Program-made: the position numbers and the translations under genes
Notes under the pieces: generated by a model
Seen by the model: only the letters and a program-made list of their open reading frames with translations
Told to the model about the DNA's origin: nothing
Databases searched by the model: none
Assembly: GCA_015060835.1 (NCBI GenBank)
Contig: SUXT01000012.1
Span: 1-43,124 of the forward strand
Length of the DNA stretch: 43,124 nt
DNA from: Bacteroidales bacterium
GTDB taxonomy: Bacteria > Bacteroidota > Bacteroidia > Bacteroidales > Bacteroidaceae
Direction of reading: 5' to 3'
Part shown: piece after piece, positions 28,613 through 37,800 of the stretch
How the letters are laid out: each line of letters starts with the position of its first letter
Numbering within the stretch: the stretch's first letter is position 1

Positions 28613-29560
28613 ATGAAACTACTTTTATGTAGAATTTTGTGGGGAGCATGCTATCTGCTGTCATTGCTCCCTTTCTGTATCATATATCTTTTATCTGATT
28701 TAATTTATCTTATAGTCTATTATCTGGTACGTTACCGAAGAAAGGTCGTACGCAAGAACCTTGTAAACTCTTTCCCTGAAAAATCGGAGAAAGAGATTAC
28801 TGTAATTGAGAAAAAATTCTATAAAACACTCTGCGATTATTTTCTCGAAACCGTCAAGATGCGTACTATCAGCGAAAAAGAGATTCGCCGTCGTATGCGC
28901 TTCCCAGGTATAGAGGAGATGGAGAAGGATTCCGCAGCCGGCAAGTCTGTGGTTATGTACATAGCTCACAGCATGAATTGGGAGTATATAACTTCCATTA
29001 CATTGCACATGAATGATACAGGTGCTCAGTTTGCCCAGATTTATCATCCGCTTGAAAACCGTTTCTTTGACGATGCCTTTATAAAATTGAGAGGACGTTT
29101 CGGCTCGCTCTCGATTCCTATGGCCCATACGTTGAGAAAAATCGTTGACTTCAACCGCGAGAAGCGTCCATTTATTATAGGCTTCCTTGCCGATCAAGTT
29201 CCCACATGGGAGGCCATCAACCATTGGGTTGACTTTATGAATCAGGATACTCCGGTGTTTACAGGCACCGAAAAGATTGCAAGACGAGTAGGTGCAACTG
29301 TCTATTATCTCTCGATGAGCCGTGTGAAGAGAGGTTATTTCGAAGGTCGTTTAATCAAGATGCACGATGATGCTTCGAAAACTGAAGAATTTGCACTGAC
29401 AAATGAATATTTCCGATTGGTAAGCGAGGACCTCAAGCGTGAGCCGTGGCTTTGGCTATGGACACATAAAAGATGGAAACGTACTCGTGAGGGTTACGCT
29501 CGCCGTGAAAAGAAGAGAGAGGAGGATCGTCGTCGTCTGATGGAGAACGCTTCGAAATAG
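28613..29560 (+). CDS. Lipid A biosynthesis acyltransferase (LpxL/HtrB family)
   Basis: 315 residues. It has an N-terminal membrane anchor (about 5-35), then the acyltransferase domain. The catalytic motif is HSMNWE (an Hx4E form, as in Bacteroidetes, rather than Hx4D). FLADQVPTWEAI and TGTEKIARRVGATVYYL are further conserved blocks. The strongly basic C-terminus (RREKKREEDRRRL) is typical of this clade. It probably adds a secondary acyl chain to lipid A at the inner face of the inner membrane. Which chain is not determined. Confidence 0.92.
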   Translation: MKLLLCRILWGACYLLSLLPFCIIYLLSDLIYLIVYYLVRYRRKVVRKNLVNSFPEKSEKEITVIEKKFYKTLCDYFLETVKMRTISEKEIRRRMRFPGIEEMEKDSAAGKSVVMYIAHSMNWEYITSITLHMNDTGAQFAQIYHPLENRFFDDAFIKLRGRFGSLSIPMAHTLRKIVDFNREKRPFIIGFLADQVPTWEAINHWVDFMNQDTPVFTGTEKIARRVGATVYYLSMSRVKRGYFEGRLIKMHDDASKTEEFALTNEYFRLVSEDLKREPWLWLWTHKRWKRTREGYARREKKREEDRRRLMENASK

Positions 29561-29584
29561 GAGAGCGTTTTATATTGCATTACT

Positions 29585-31777
29585 ATGAAATTCTTCAGTA
29601 AATATATACCGTTGATGCTGCTGTTTGCAGTATCTTGTACGGGTGTTGATGATACCCGTCTTACAGATTATGTAAATCCTCTTATCGGCAGTGGCGGACA
29701 TGGTCATGTTTTTGTAGGTGCAAATGTTCCTTTTGGTATGGTACAGTTGGGACCTACAAGCATCAACGAGGGATGGGATTGGTGTTCGGGCTATCATAGG
29801 GATGAGGCGACGGTTATAGGTTTTTCGCATACACATCTCAGTGGTACGGGCATAGGAGATATGTTCGATGTAACGGTGATGCCTGTGGTCGGTGAAGTAA
29901 CATACGCACGCGGCACTATTGAGGAACCCGACAGCGGACTCTGGTCTATGGCCGACCGTTCACAGGAGGTTGCCGAGGTCGGGTACTATTCTGTCCCGCT
30001 CGAACGCTACGGAATCAAAGCCGAGATGACTGCTACAGCACGTGTTGGTCTGCATCGCTATACATTCCCCGAAAGCAGTGAGGCTGCTCTTGTGTTCGAC
30101 CTTGAGAATGGCGGCTGTTGGGACGATTCATATAAAGTCTTCATGCAAGCCGAAGGCAACAATCGTATTGTAGGTTACCGCTTTTCTACAGGATGGGCTT
30201 GGAGACAGCGTGTCTATTTTGTTGCTGAATTTGAAGAGCCTTTCGACTGTTTCGAAATTAAAGGTAACGGAGAGTATGGCCGCGCATCCTTCTCGACAGC
30301 CGATGGCGAGCAGGTGTTGTTGAAGGTGGCTCTGTCGCCTGTGAGTATTGATGGAGCAAGGCTTGCGATGGAGAGCGAACTTCCCGGATGGGATTTTGAA
30401 GCAGTCAGGAGCGATGCTCTCGAAGCATGGGAAAAGGAACTTGCTCGTGTGAAAATATCTGTCTCTGAAGACAGCGTTAAACAAATTTTCTATACAGCAT
30501 TGTATCATTCGATGATGGCTCCCATGCTTTTCTCCGATGTCAATGGTGATTACCGTGGAGCAAACGACAGTGTATATAACAATGCGGTTCCGCGTTATAC
30601 AGGCCTTTCGCTGTGGGATACTTATCGTGCAAAGCAGCCTTTTATGACCATCGTACAACCTGAGCGTGCAGGGGAATTTGTTGCAACCATGATTGATATA
30701 TGCGACAAACAGGGCGACCTTCCCGTGTGGCATCTGTGGGGCAATGAGACTGACTGCATGGTTGGTGATCCGGGTATTCCTGTGGTTGCCGATGCCATAG
30801 TGAAGGGAATAGGTGGATTCGACTGCGAGGAGGCTTTTGAAGCCATAAAGCAAACTGCCGCACTGCGCGAGCGAGGTAAAGAGTTCCGCCACGATTATGG
30901 CTATATTCCATGCGACCTACGCGGCGAGGCTGTCGCCTTTGACATGGAGTATGCAATTGCCGACGGCGCTGCTGCAAATGCGGCAAAGGCGTTGGGCAGA
31001 ACGGACGATTACAATTATTTTACAGATAAAAGTCATTCTTACCGTACCTATTTCGATAAGGAGAGTGGATTCATTCGCGGCGTTGACAGCAAAGGCAAGT
31101 TCCGTTCGCCTTTCAATCCCTATTTTGCTGCACACAGGGAAAACGATTACTGCGAAGGCAATGCCTGGCAATATACATGGCTTGTGCCGCATGATATTTC
31201 CGGTTATTCAGGCCTTTTCGGCGGCCGCAAGGCTTGCGTGGAGAGACTCGACTCTCTCTTTCTTGCTCCGTGGATAGAGGAGGGTAATGCCTCGCCCGAC
31301 ATTTCGGGGCTTATAGGGCAGTTTGCCCACGGCAATGAGCCGAGCCACCATATTCTCTACCTTTACACAATGCTGGGCGAACCGCACAAGTGCGCTGAGA
31401 GAGTGCGAGAGGTTATGCGCACACAGTACCGTAACGGCTTTGATGGTCTTTCGGGTAATGAAGATATGGGACAGATGTCAGCGTGGTACATAATGTCTGC
31501 TCTTGGCTTCTATGAGGTGGAGCCTGCCGGTGGCAGATACTGGTTTGGTTCGCCCATAGTGGATAGAGCCGAACTTACAGTAAAAGGCGGCAAATTCACC
31601 ATAGAGACAGTCGGCAATAGCGATAAAAATATCTATATAAAGAGCATCAGTTTAAATGGCAAGGAACACCATCTGCCATATATCGAACATTCAGACATTG
31701 CACCCGGCGGCAAACTTGTGATTGAGATGTGCGACACACCGGCCTTATGGTACGATGCTGATATATTGAGTAAATAA
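29585..31777 (+). CDS. GH92 family glycosidase, lipoprotein (alpha-mannosidase type)
   Basis: 730 residues. It has a lipoprotein signal, LLFAVSC, with the acylated cysteine at residue 18. The residues after it (TGVDD) include acids and might favour surface export. The body is a GH92 enzyme, with GSGGHGHVFVGANVPFGMVQLGP near the N-terminus, YCEGNAWQYTW, GQFAHGNEPSHHILYLY and GNEDMGQMSAW. GH92 enzymes are calcium-dependent exo-alpha-mannosidases with varied linkage preference. It is a lone glycosidase here without SusC/SusD genes, so it is not part of an obvious polysaccharide locus. It ends at a bidirectional terminator shared with the minus-strand hslR gene. Confidence 0.95.
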   Translation: MKFFSKYIPLMLLFAVSCTGVDDTRLTDYVNPLIGSGGHGHVFVGANVPFGMVQLGPTSINEGWDWCSGYHRDEATVIGFSHTHLSGTGIGDMFDVTVMPVVGEVTYARGTIEEPDSGLWSMADRSQEVAEVGYYSVPLERYGIKAEMTATARVGLHRYTFPESSEAALVFDLENGGCWDDSYKVFMQAEGNNRIVGYRFSTGWAWRQRVYFVAEFEEPFDCFEIKGNGEYGRASFSTADGEQVLLKVALSPVSIDGARLAMESELPGWDFEAVRSDALEAWEKELARVKISVSEDSVKQIFYTALYHSMMAPMLFSDVNGDYRGANDSVYNNAVPRYTGLSLWDTYRAKQPFMTIVQPERAGEFVATMIDICDKQGDLPVWHLWGNETDCMVGDPGIPVVADAIVKGIGGFDCEEAFEAIKQTAALRERGKEFRHDYGYIPCDLRGEAVAFDMEYAIADGAAANAAKALGRTDDYNYFTDKSHSYRTYFDKESGFIRGVDSKGKFRSPFNPYFAAHRENDYCEGNAWQYTWLVPHDISGYSGLFGGRKACVERLDSLFLAPWIEEGNASPDISGLIGQFAHGNEPSHHILYLYTMLGEPHKCAERVREVMRTQYRNGFDGLSGNEDMGQMSAWYIMSALGFYEVEPAGGRYWFGSPIVDRAELTVKGGKFTIETVGNSDKNIYIKSISLNGKEHHLPYIEHSDIAPGGKLVIEMCDTPALWYDADILSK

Positions 31778-31779
31778 TT

Positions 31780-31820
31780 GATGAATAAAAAAAAGCGCCG
31801 CGGCGCTTTTTTTATTCATC
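31780..31820. terminator. Bidirectional terminator between GH92 gene and hslR
   Basis: A near-perfect palindrome centred at 31800/31801: GATGAAT, an A-run, AGCGCCG and the matching CGGCGCT, a T-run, ATTCATC (8 A against 7 T). It begins two bases after the GH92 stop. Its right arm contains the stop codon and the final Asp-Glu codons of the minus-strand hslR-like gene, so the same hairpin serves both convergent transcripts. Confidence 0.93.
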
Positions 31821-32228
31821 AAAGTCGAACTCTTCAAAATCGAAATCCGACGCATCCTCTATGAAACTGTCCATTTCGCGACGTTCTTTTTTCGTAGGTC
31901 GGCCTGTTCCGCGTGCTCTGTCTATGAATCCGCTTATGCGGCTCATCTCCAGCAATTCGTACTGTTCTGCTGTTGTTACATTCTCCATCAGTTCAGGTAC
32001 AAGCTTTGCACCCACTCTGTTCTCGGCGCATTTGAGAACCTTGAAAGAGTATGTTATCGGGGATTTTTTTACATCCACAACATCACCCTCTTTCACAGTG
32101 AACGAAGGCTTTACCGCTTTGCCACGGACGAGTATATGTCCCTTTTTGCAAGCTTCAGCTGCTATGCTGCGCGTCTTGTAAATGCGTACAGCCCACAGCC
32201 ATTTATCTATACGTGCCTGACTGTTCAT
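31812..32228 (-). CDS. hslR: S4-domain RNA-binding protein (Hsp15/HslR family)
   Basis: 138 residues. The N-terminal S4 domain ([20 protein letters not shown] through [20 protein letters not shown]) matches Hsp15, which binds stalled 50S subunits carrying peptidyl-tRNA. The tail is very acidic ([14 protein letters not shown]). Its ATG overlaps the pth stop by four bases (ATGA). The pairing of Hsp15 and peptidyl-tRNA hydrolase in one operon makes sense, since both act in rescue of stalled translation. Confidence 0.9.
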   Translation of the reverse strand: MNSQARIDKWLWAVRIYKTRSIAAEACKKGHILVRGKAVKPSFTVKEGDVVDVKKSPITYSFKVLKCAENRVGAKLVPELMENVTTAEQYELLEMSRISGFIDRARGTGRPTKKERREMDSFIEDASDFDFEEFDFDE

Positions 32229-32809
32229 TCCTTTGTTGTGGGAGTTTTACGGTTGCATGTATTCATGGTGCGTGCAAGACCGATGAAGCAGAAGTTCTTT
32301 ATTATATCTATTGCTGTAGGCACCTGCTGATCTACCATAGGCTGTTCTTCTGTAGCGTCAAATGTACCAAGAACGTACTGCACCTGACGACCTTTGCCGA
32401 AATCATTTCCTACGCCGAAGCGCAGACGTGCGTAAGAGGTGGTACCGAGTGTCTGGGCAATATGCTTCAGACCGTTGTGTCCACCATCGCTGCCTTGTCC
32501 TTTCAGACGCAATGTTCCTAACGGAAGTGCGATGTCATCGGCTATGATTAGTACATTCTCCAGGGGTACCTTTTCGGCCTGCATCCAGTAGCGGACTGCG
32601 TTGCCGCTGAGGTTCATGTATGTGGAAGGTTTCAGCAGTATTATACGATGTCCGCGCATTGAAACTTCAGCCACGTAACCGTACCGTTTGTCGCTAAAAA
32701 CGGTATTGGACGCCTTTGCAAAGGCGTCCAATACTGTAAATCCTATGTTGTGGCGGGTATTGTCGTACTCTTGTCCGATATTGCCCAGCCCGACAATCAG
32801 ATATTTCAT
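32225..32809 (-). CDS. pth: Peptidyl-tRNA hydrolase
   Basis: 194 residues. It cleaves peptidyl-tRNA released from ribosomes. Family signatures are [21 protein letters not shown], including the essential asparagine and the catalytic histidine (TRHN), and [20 protein letters not shown] and [12 protein letters not shown]. Length is normal. It is the middle gene of rplY-pth-hslR, 19 bases after rplY and overlapping hslR by four bases. Confidence 0.97.
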   Translation of the reverse strand: MKYLIVGLGNIGQEYDNTRHNIGFTVLDAFAKASNTVFSDKRYGYVAEVSMRGHRIILLKPSTYMNLSGNAVRYWMQAEKVPLENVLIIADDIALPLGTLRLKGQGSDGGHNGLKHIAQTLGTTSYARLRFGVGNDFGKGRQVQYVLGTFDATEEQPMVDQQVPTAIDIIKNFCFIGLARTMNTCNRKTPTTKE

Positions 32810-32828
32810 TTGCTGTCCTGTTTATGGA

Positions 32829-33425
32829 TTATTTCTTAGCAGCGGCAGCAGCAGCGGCTGAAGCACGTGTTGCCTTAACTGCGCATACGAGTGCTTCCTT
32901 GGGAGTTGTAAGTTCGAGGTTCTCGAATGAGAGGTCAGCAACCTTGATTGATTTGCCAAGCTCCAATGCTGTTACGTCGATGAACAACTTCTCGGGGATG
33001 TTGGTGTATGTAGCCTTAACCTTGAGACGACGCTGCAACTGTACGAGCTTACCACCGGCGCGAACACCTGCTGCAAGACCTTCGAGTTTAACGGGTACTG
33101 CCATTACAATGGGTTTCTCCTCTGTAATTTCGTAGAAGTCTACGTGGAGTACATTGTCCTTTACAGGGTGGAACTGGATCTCACGCATAACAGCCTTAGT
33201 GGGGTTGCCATCGATTGTGAGTTCTACTGTGAAGATGTCGGGTGAGTAGATGAGCTTGCGGAGACCTTCAGCGGGTACGCTGAATGCTGTTGCTACGGGG
33301 TTGCCGTTCTCGTCTTTCTTCTCACCATAAAGGCAACAGGGTACCAAACCTTGTTTACGCAACTCGTTTGTGGCGCGCTTGCCTACTTCGGTTCTGCTTG
33401 AACCAACTACGCTGATTGTTTTCAT
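32829..33425 (-). CDS. rplY: 50S ribosomal protein L25 (Ctc/TL5 type)
   Basis: 198 residues, the long two-domain form. The N-terminal 5S rRNA-binding beta barrel (about 1-95, with RTEVGKRATNELRKQGLVPCCLYG) is followed by the C-terminal TL5 domain with VKLEGLAAGVRAGGKLVQLQRRLKV. The tail is an alanine run ending in two lysines, common in this phylum. It is the promoter-proximal gene of a three-gene operon and reads from the promoter at 33504-33535. Confidence 0.97.
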   Translation of the reverse strand: MKTISVVGSSRTEVGKRATNELRKQGLVPCCLYGEKKDENGNPVATAFSVPAEGLRKLIYSPDIFTVELTIDGNPTKAVMREIQFHPVKDNVLHVDFYEITEEKPIVMAVPVKLEGLAAGVRAGGKLVQLQRRLKVKATYTNIPEKLFIDVTALELGKSIKVADLSFENLELTTPKEALVCAVKATRASAAAAAAAKK

Positions 33426-33503
33426 GATAAAATTGTGTTACTCTAAATTAAGTTAATATAATTGCTTAATTCACCATCACACGGGTGTTTTTTAAAGCGG
33501 TTG

Positions 33504-33535
33504 CAAAGGTAGGCATTTTTTGTCGGATGTGCAAA
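33504..33535 (-). promoter_or_regulatory. Promoter of rplY-pth-hslR
   Basis: On the minus strand, a TTTG -33 box (33535-33532), 20 bases, then TACCTTTG (33511-33504), an exact TAnnTTTG. Transcription should start about 7 bases on, near 33497, giving a leader of about 70 bases. This is the clearest promoter in the window together with the one at 41257. Confidence 0.85.
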
Positions 33536-33573
33536 TCTATAAGTCACAGTTTTACCGAATTATGCAAAAAATA

Positions 33574-33822
33574 TTATTCATCCATTCCCTTGAGTGTCTG
33601 TCGCAGTATATTGTCGAGTGAATCATCGTCGCTGCTCTCCCGTTCCTTGTTGAGTTTTATCAGGAAGTCGGTCAAACTCTTTATTGCCTGATTGATTGTC
33701 GACGGGTCTTCACAGTCGTTTGTTAGCCTTTCGAGCCTGCGGATGAGACGGTGGAAGAGGGCGAGCATTTCGCTCCGCACATCGTCGATTGTGATTTCTT
33801 CTTTCTTTGTTCTTTTTGTCAT
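33574..33822 (-). CDS. Small helical protein of unknown function
   Basis: 82 residues. I do not recognise a family. It has a basic N-terminus (MTKRTKKEE), two predicted amphipathic helices (about 14-35 and 42-62) and an acidic serine/aspartate segment (ESSDDDSLDN) before a short last helix. No membrane or signal segment is seen. It diverges from the phage-like genes that start at 33990 and ends 39 bases before the rplY promoter. A phage origin, such as a small DNA-packaging or regulatory protein, is possible from position only. Confidence 0.65.
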   Translation of the reverse strand: MTKRTKKEEITIDDVRSEMLALFHRLIRRLERLTNDCEDPSTINQAIKSLTDFLIKLNKERESSDDDSLDNILRQTLKGMDE

Positions 33823-33861
33823 TGCTTAGGTATACGGTTTTACTGATTGGTTCGTAATATG

Positions 33862-33869
33862 CAAATATA
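33862..33869 (-). promoter_or_regulatory. Candidate -7 box for the 82-residue gene
   Basis: TATATTTG on the minus strand, an exact TAnnTTTG, about 40 bases before the ATG at 33822. No TTTG is found at the -33 distance. Confidence 0.5.
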
Positions 33870-33928
33870 TGCTCCCCTTTAAATTTTCTGGTTGCTGTAT
33901 TGACATTTTCATTAAGGAGGTGTTGTAA

Positions 33929-33964
33929 ATGTTATTTCCGCAACCTTGTTTCTGCTTTCTGTAG
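33929..33964 (+). CDS. 11-codon ORF with perfect Shine-Dalgarno, possible leader peptide
   Basis: AAGGAGGTG at 33914-33922 is a nine-base complement of the usual 16S rRNA 3' tail, spaced six bases from ATG 33929. The ORF encodes MLFPQPCFCFL and stops at TAG 33962-33964. It ends 25 bases before the first phage-like gene and is out of frame with it. The neighbouring genes use AT-rich leaders without such a site. A TTGACA lies just upstream (33900-33905). It could be a leader peptide that affects the genes behind it, or a remnant of a phage gene start. Confidence 0.4.
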   Translation: MLFPQPCFCFL

Positions 33965-33989
33965 CTTCTTTTGCAGCAAAAAAACTATT

Positions 33990-34544
33990 ATGGAACCAAT
34001 CAGTGCAGTATTATCCGGCATTACCGGAGGATTGAAATTGTTTTCGGGTATCAAGGGATTGTTCGACGGCGACGACGATGCAAGACAAATGTATGAAAAT
34101 GCAAGGGCAGCCGAACAGGCTTGGTACAAACGGAATTATTACAACGACTATTTGAACAGCAGTATGGCACGTGCAGCCATAAAGAGGGTAGAGGATACAC
34201 TCAGCAAGAAAGCGCGTCAGGGCAGAGCATACGCGGCCATTGGCGGAGCTACTCCTGAGTACTCCTTGGCAGCATCAGCCGAAGGATTGCGATCAATGGA
34301 TGGATTGTTGACCAATCTCGCAGCGAGTGAAAGTGAGCGCCGGAATGGAGTCGACGCACAACATTTGAGCAACATGAACTCCATCAACAGCAACGAAATG
34401 TCGTGGAACAGAGGTGTAAGGAAACAGGCTGATGCCGACCTTATAGGCGGTCTCTCGCTCATTGCCGACGCAGTTAAAGGTGCAAAATGGGGCAAAGAAG
34501 AGGAGACTCCGAAAGATAATCAGGGAACAACAAGTGGTGTATGA
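33990..34544 (+). CDS. Phage internal virion / DNA-ejection protein (gp14-like)
   Basis: 184 residues from ATG 33990. The N-terminus is a glycine-rich hydrophobic segment (SAVLSGITGGLKLFSGIKGL), followed by a helical body with alternating Arg, Asn and Ala (MYENARAAEQAWYKRNYYND; SMARAAIKRVEDTLSKKARQ). This plan, with a short membrane-active head and a long polar helix, is that of the small ejection proteins of T7-like and related podoviruses (internal virion protein B). Identity is by layout, not by a diagnostic motif. An in-frame extension to 33900 would start at TTG and add a cysteine-rich stretch; I reject it. The stop overlaps the next start (ATGA). Confidence 0.7.
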   Translation: MEPISAVLSGITGGLKLFSGIKGLFDGDDDARQMYENARAAEQAWYKRNYYNDYLNSSMARAAIKRVEDTLSKKARQGRAYAAIGGATPEYSLAASAEGLRSMDGLLTNLAASESERRNGVDAQHLSNMNSINSNEMSWNRGVRKQADADLIGGLSLIADAVKGAKWGKEEETPKDNQGTTSGV

Positions 34545-34849
34545 GACGCAGGATAGGTTACAGAAACAGCAAGCGGATGGAGCTATTCCTGCTTGCCTCA
34601 ATGCTTGATACAGTGTTGCGCAGCAGGGGAAATGTCGTCGACGAACCTCCCGCAAGATGCAACGACGAAGCACATAAGGATATTATGGACTCCTTGCGCA
34701 ATGCCGATGTGCATGATGTGTCAGTGAGCAAATCCATACTGATGGATGGTCTCGGGAATGGCGATCGAAACACTTCAATTTCGTTCTCGGTATCATTGCC
34801 TGAGAATAAGAGTTCAAAGAAACAATTTATGAGTAAAAACAAAAAATAA
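34541..34849 (+). CDS. Small basic phage-module protein, unknown function
   Basis: 102 residues. No family recognised. The N-terminus is basic (MRRRIGYRNSKR), followed by a short helix (MELFLLASMLDTVL), a polar middle, and a C-terminus rich in Ser and Lys (SSKKQFMSKNKK). It is translationally coupled to the ejection-type gene before it by a four-base overlap and ends six bases before the giant gene, so it is most likely part of the same virion operon. Confidence 0.7.
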   Translation: MRRRIGYRNSKRMELFLLASMLDTVLRSRGNVVDEPPARCNDEAHKDIMDSLRNADVHDVSVSKSILMDGLGNGDRNTSISFSVSLPENKSSKKQFMSKNKK

Positions 34850-34855
34850 ACAATT

Positions 34856-37800
34856 ATGCTTAACGACAATTTAGAGAACCGGGGGATTTACGGTTATTCA
34901 AAATCCAAAGAGAAGAAGCGTATGGATACGATTCTTGACAGTATGCCTGGAAAGGGTATCGAATCGGCCGATGCATTTGTTCCCTCCGAAGGACTTGCCG
35001 AAGTTGGAACCACGCTTGACAGAGTGAACAGCACAGTGGATGTGCTTGGCAACAAAGAACAGCGCAGTGAGTTTCACAGAAACATAGCTCGCGAAAATCT
35101 GGTGCCGACCGACACAGAGCAGCGCCGTCGCCGTCAGTTTGTTCTTTCGGATAATGTAATAGACGATGCTGTCGACGAATATTATCAAAACAGGGTGCTT
35201 CCCGAATTCACTCAGCAGCGTCAAAGCGCCGAAGATAGGGCCTCGGGAATATTCAGAGAAAATGCTGCCGTTCCGGGTGCCGACCCGCTTGCTACAATAG
35301 GTGCAGCCCGCAATGCTGCCGATCCGGCAAGGGTGATTGGCAACACTATGGAGCGTCTCGACAATGACGAACTGAACAGGATAGCCGATGCATATGCCCG
35401 TTACGGAGGTCTCGACACTGATGCTTACCGTAAACATGTACTTGAACCCAATCTGCAAAACAGGATGTATGGCGATTATGTGAAGCGCAGCACCCCTGCC
35501 GGCAGCCTTGAATACATTGGTCGTGGCATCATAGACAACTCAGTTACAGGTAAAGCCATCAAATGGGGTATAGACAAATTTGCCCAATCCGATACGCAGA
35601 CAAAAATAGACAGAGAGGGTATGGCCAATTACAATGCCGGCAGAGCCGAAAATTTCGCTGCCGGTGTAGGTTCTCTTATACTGGATACAGGTATCTTTGC
35701 CGGATTCGGAGGATTGGCCAGAGGTGCTGTCGGAAAATCCACTTCCATGATTACTAAAGGGCTCACATCGCGTTTGGCAGCAAGAGGAGCTTCGAGAGGA
35801 CTTACCGGTGAGGTCGCTGCGCGTATCGTTGACCGTAATTTCTTGCAGACATTGGGTACGCGAATTGCACAGAGCGGTTCAGCACAAGGATTGACTCTTG
35901 GCGCATACGATGCTACGAACAGCGTTGTCGACGACCTGCTTTACGGCGAAGGTATCACAGCAGGCAAGGTCGCAGGTGCTTTCGGCAAAGGCTTTGGTAC
36001 AGGTATGGCTCTTGGTGTTGTCGGTACTCCCCTGCGTCAGGCTGCCAAAGGACTGACAGGCGGGAAGAAAGTGCTTGCTTCAGCCGGTGTGCTCAGTGCC
36101 GAGTCGGCAGTGTTTACTCTCGGTGTAGAGGCAGAGAAACTGGCTGCAGGTGTCGAGGTTGAGCCCATCGACCTCTTGGGCGACTTTGGCGAGAGCGCAG
36201 CAACACTTCTTACAATGCGTATGGCCCACTGGAGACCTCGGGGAGCACAGCAGAAACTGAATGCCGACGGTCGTCTGAGGCCCGAACTTTCGTTCAATCA
36301 TCTTGAACAGCAGGAGATGCGCAGTGCCGGTGTCAATCCCGGAGAGTTCATATCTCATGTCGAGCAGGCCCTTAATCCCCGTTACGGCGGATTGCGTGGA
36401 GTGTCGCGCAACAACTTCATAAGCAATTACGAGAATCTTATGTCAAGCGAGAATCTCTCGGCATCCACACGTTCCAAACTGTTGTATATCGTCGAGAACA
36501 AGATGACTTCAACACCTCCTGTAGGAGTCGATTGCAGCATTAACACCACTGATGCCGGCATTGTGGTGGACATAAAGGACAACTTCGGCAGAAGAGTGGA
36601 GCGTCGTCCCTTTGCCGACCGTAGCGAGGCCGAAGCATTTGTCGACCGCAACAGCGGAGCTCTGCGTCGCAACCGCATAGCGTCGTTGGAAGAGGGATTG
36701 CGCCGAAGCATCGATTCTGAGAACTTTTTCCGTCAAGCCGGAGAATATGCCCGCGAAACAGGTGTCGATGTTAATGAAATTTCAAATGCCATGTACCGTA
36801 AGGCGCAGGGCAAGTCCCTGAGTTCACGCGACATGCAGCTTCTCGATGACATTATGTATCGTTCGAGCTACAGCGACGCCGAACACGGCAACGTGATGCA
36901 CAGCATCCGTATGGGCATCGAGCAGAAATACGGACTACCCAAGGGCACTTTGCTCACCTCCATAGACAAAAGGGTTTCGGAATGCAGCGAAGCCGAGAAC
37001 CATGCTCTTGCCGAATATGAGGCAGCCGTACGCTCTCAGTCAGAGCAGTTGCAGAAAGGTGTCTCGTCCGAAATGCATGCCGATGCCCAAAGACTTATTT
37101 CCGAAAACGGTTTTGAAGGTTACACCGATGACCAGATAAGAAATTACGAGCAGAGATACAATCGTTCTTTTGCTATGCGTCCCTCGCAGGGTAACCCCGA
37201 CCTCATGTCATCATACAGAATATTCCGTCCCAACGAATATGAATATGTAAAGGAGCATGGATTCCCTTATCCTGCCGACGGTGAACCGCGCATCAATCGC
37301 GGAGGCGTATACAATCCCACCCCCATGCACATGTACAGCCATGACGATCTTGCCCGTATGGCTGTGAAGGCAAGGGATGTTGCAAAGAAGTTGAATACCG
37401 ACATCAAACTTGTCTACGATGTTCACGAACACGATTATAACGATCCTTTATCCGGATTTAAAGTAAGTTCAAAGGGGTGGCACGATGCCAAGTCAAACGA
37501 TGTAGTAGTTAATCTTGCGCAGAACGAGAACGTAGAGGATGTCAATTTCACTGTTCTGCATGAGATTGTAGGGCACAAGGGCTTTGACAACCTTTTCGGT
37601 AAAGCCTATGAAGATATGCTTGGCGAGATGTACTTCCGTCTTACTCCCGAAGTGCAGGCACAGGTAAGAAGAGTACAACGCGAGGGCTACGCAAATATTG
37701 AACAGGCACTGGACGAATATCTGGCAAGGATGACTGAGACACTCGACCAGACACCCGCTGAGCGTAGCATGATGCGTCAAATGAAATATTTTTTGCAATC

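Noticed and set aside
33900-33989. An extension of the ejection-protein gene to a TTG at 33900
   Set aside because: The added 30 residues are cysteine- and phenylalanine-rich and unlike the rest of the protein. ATG 33990 gives the usual hydrophobic N-terminus of such ejection proteins.
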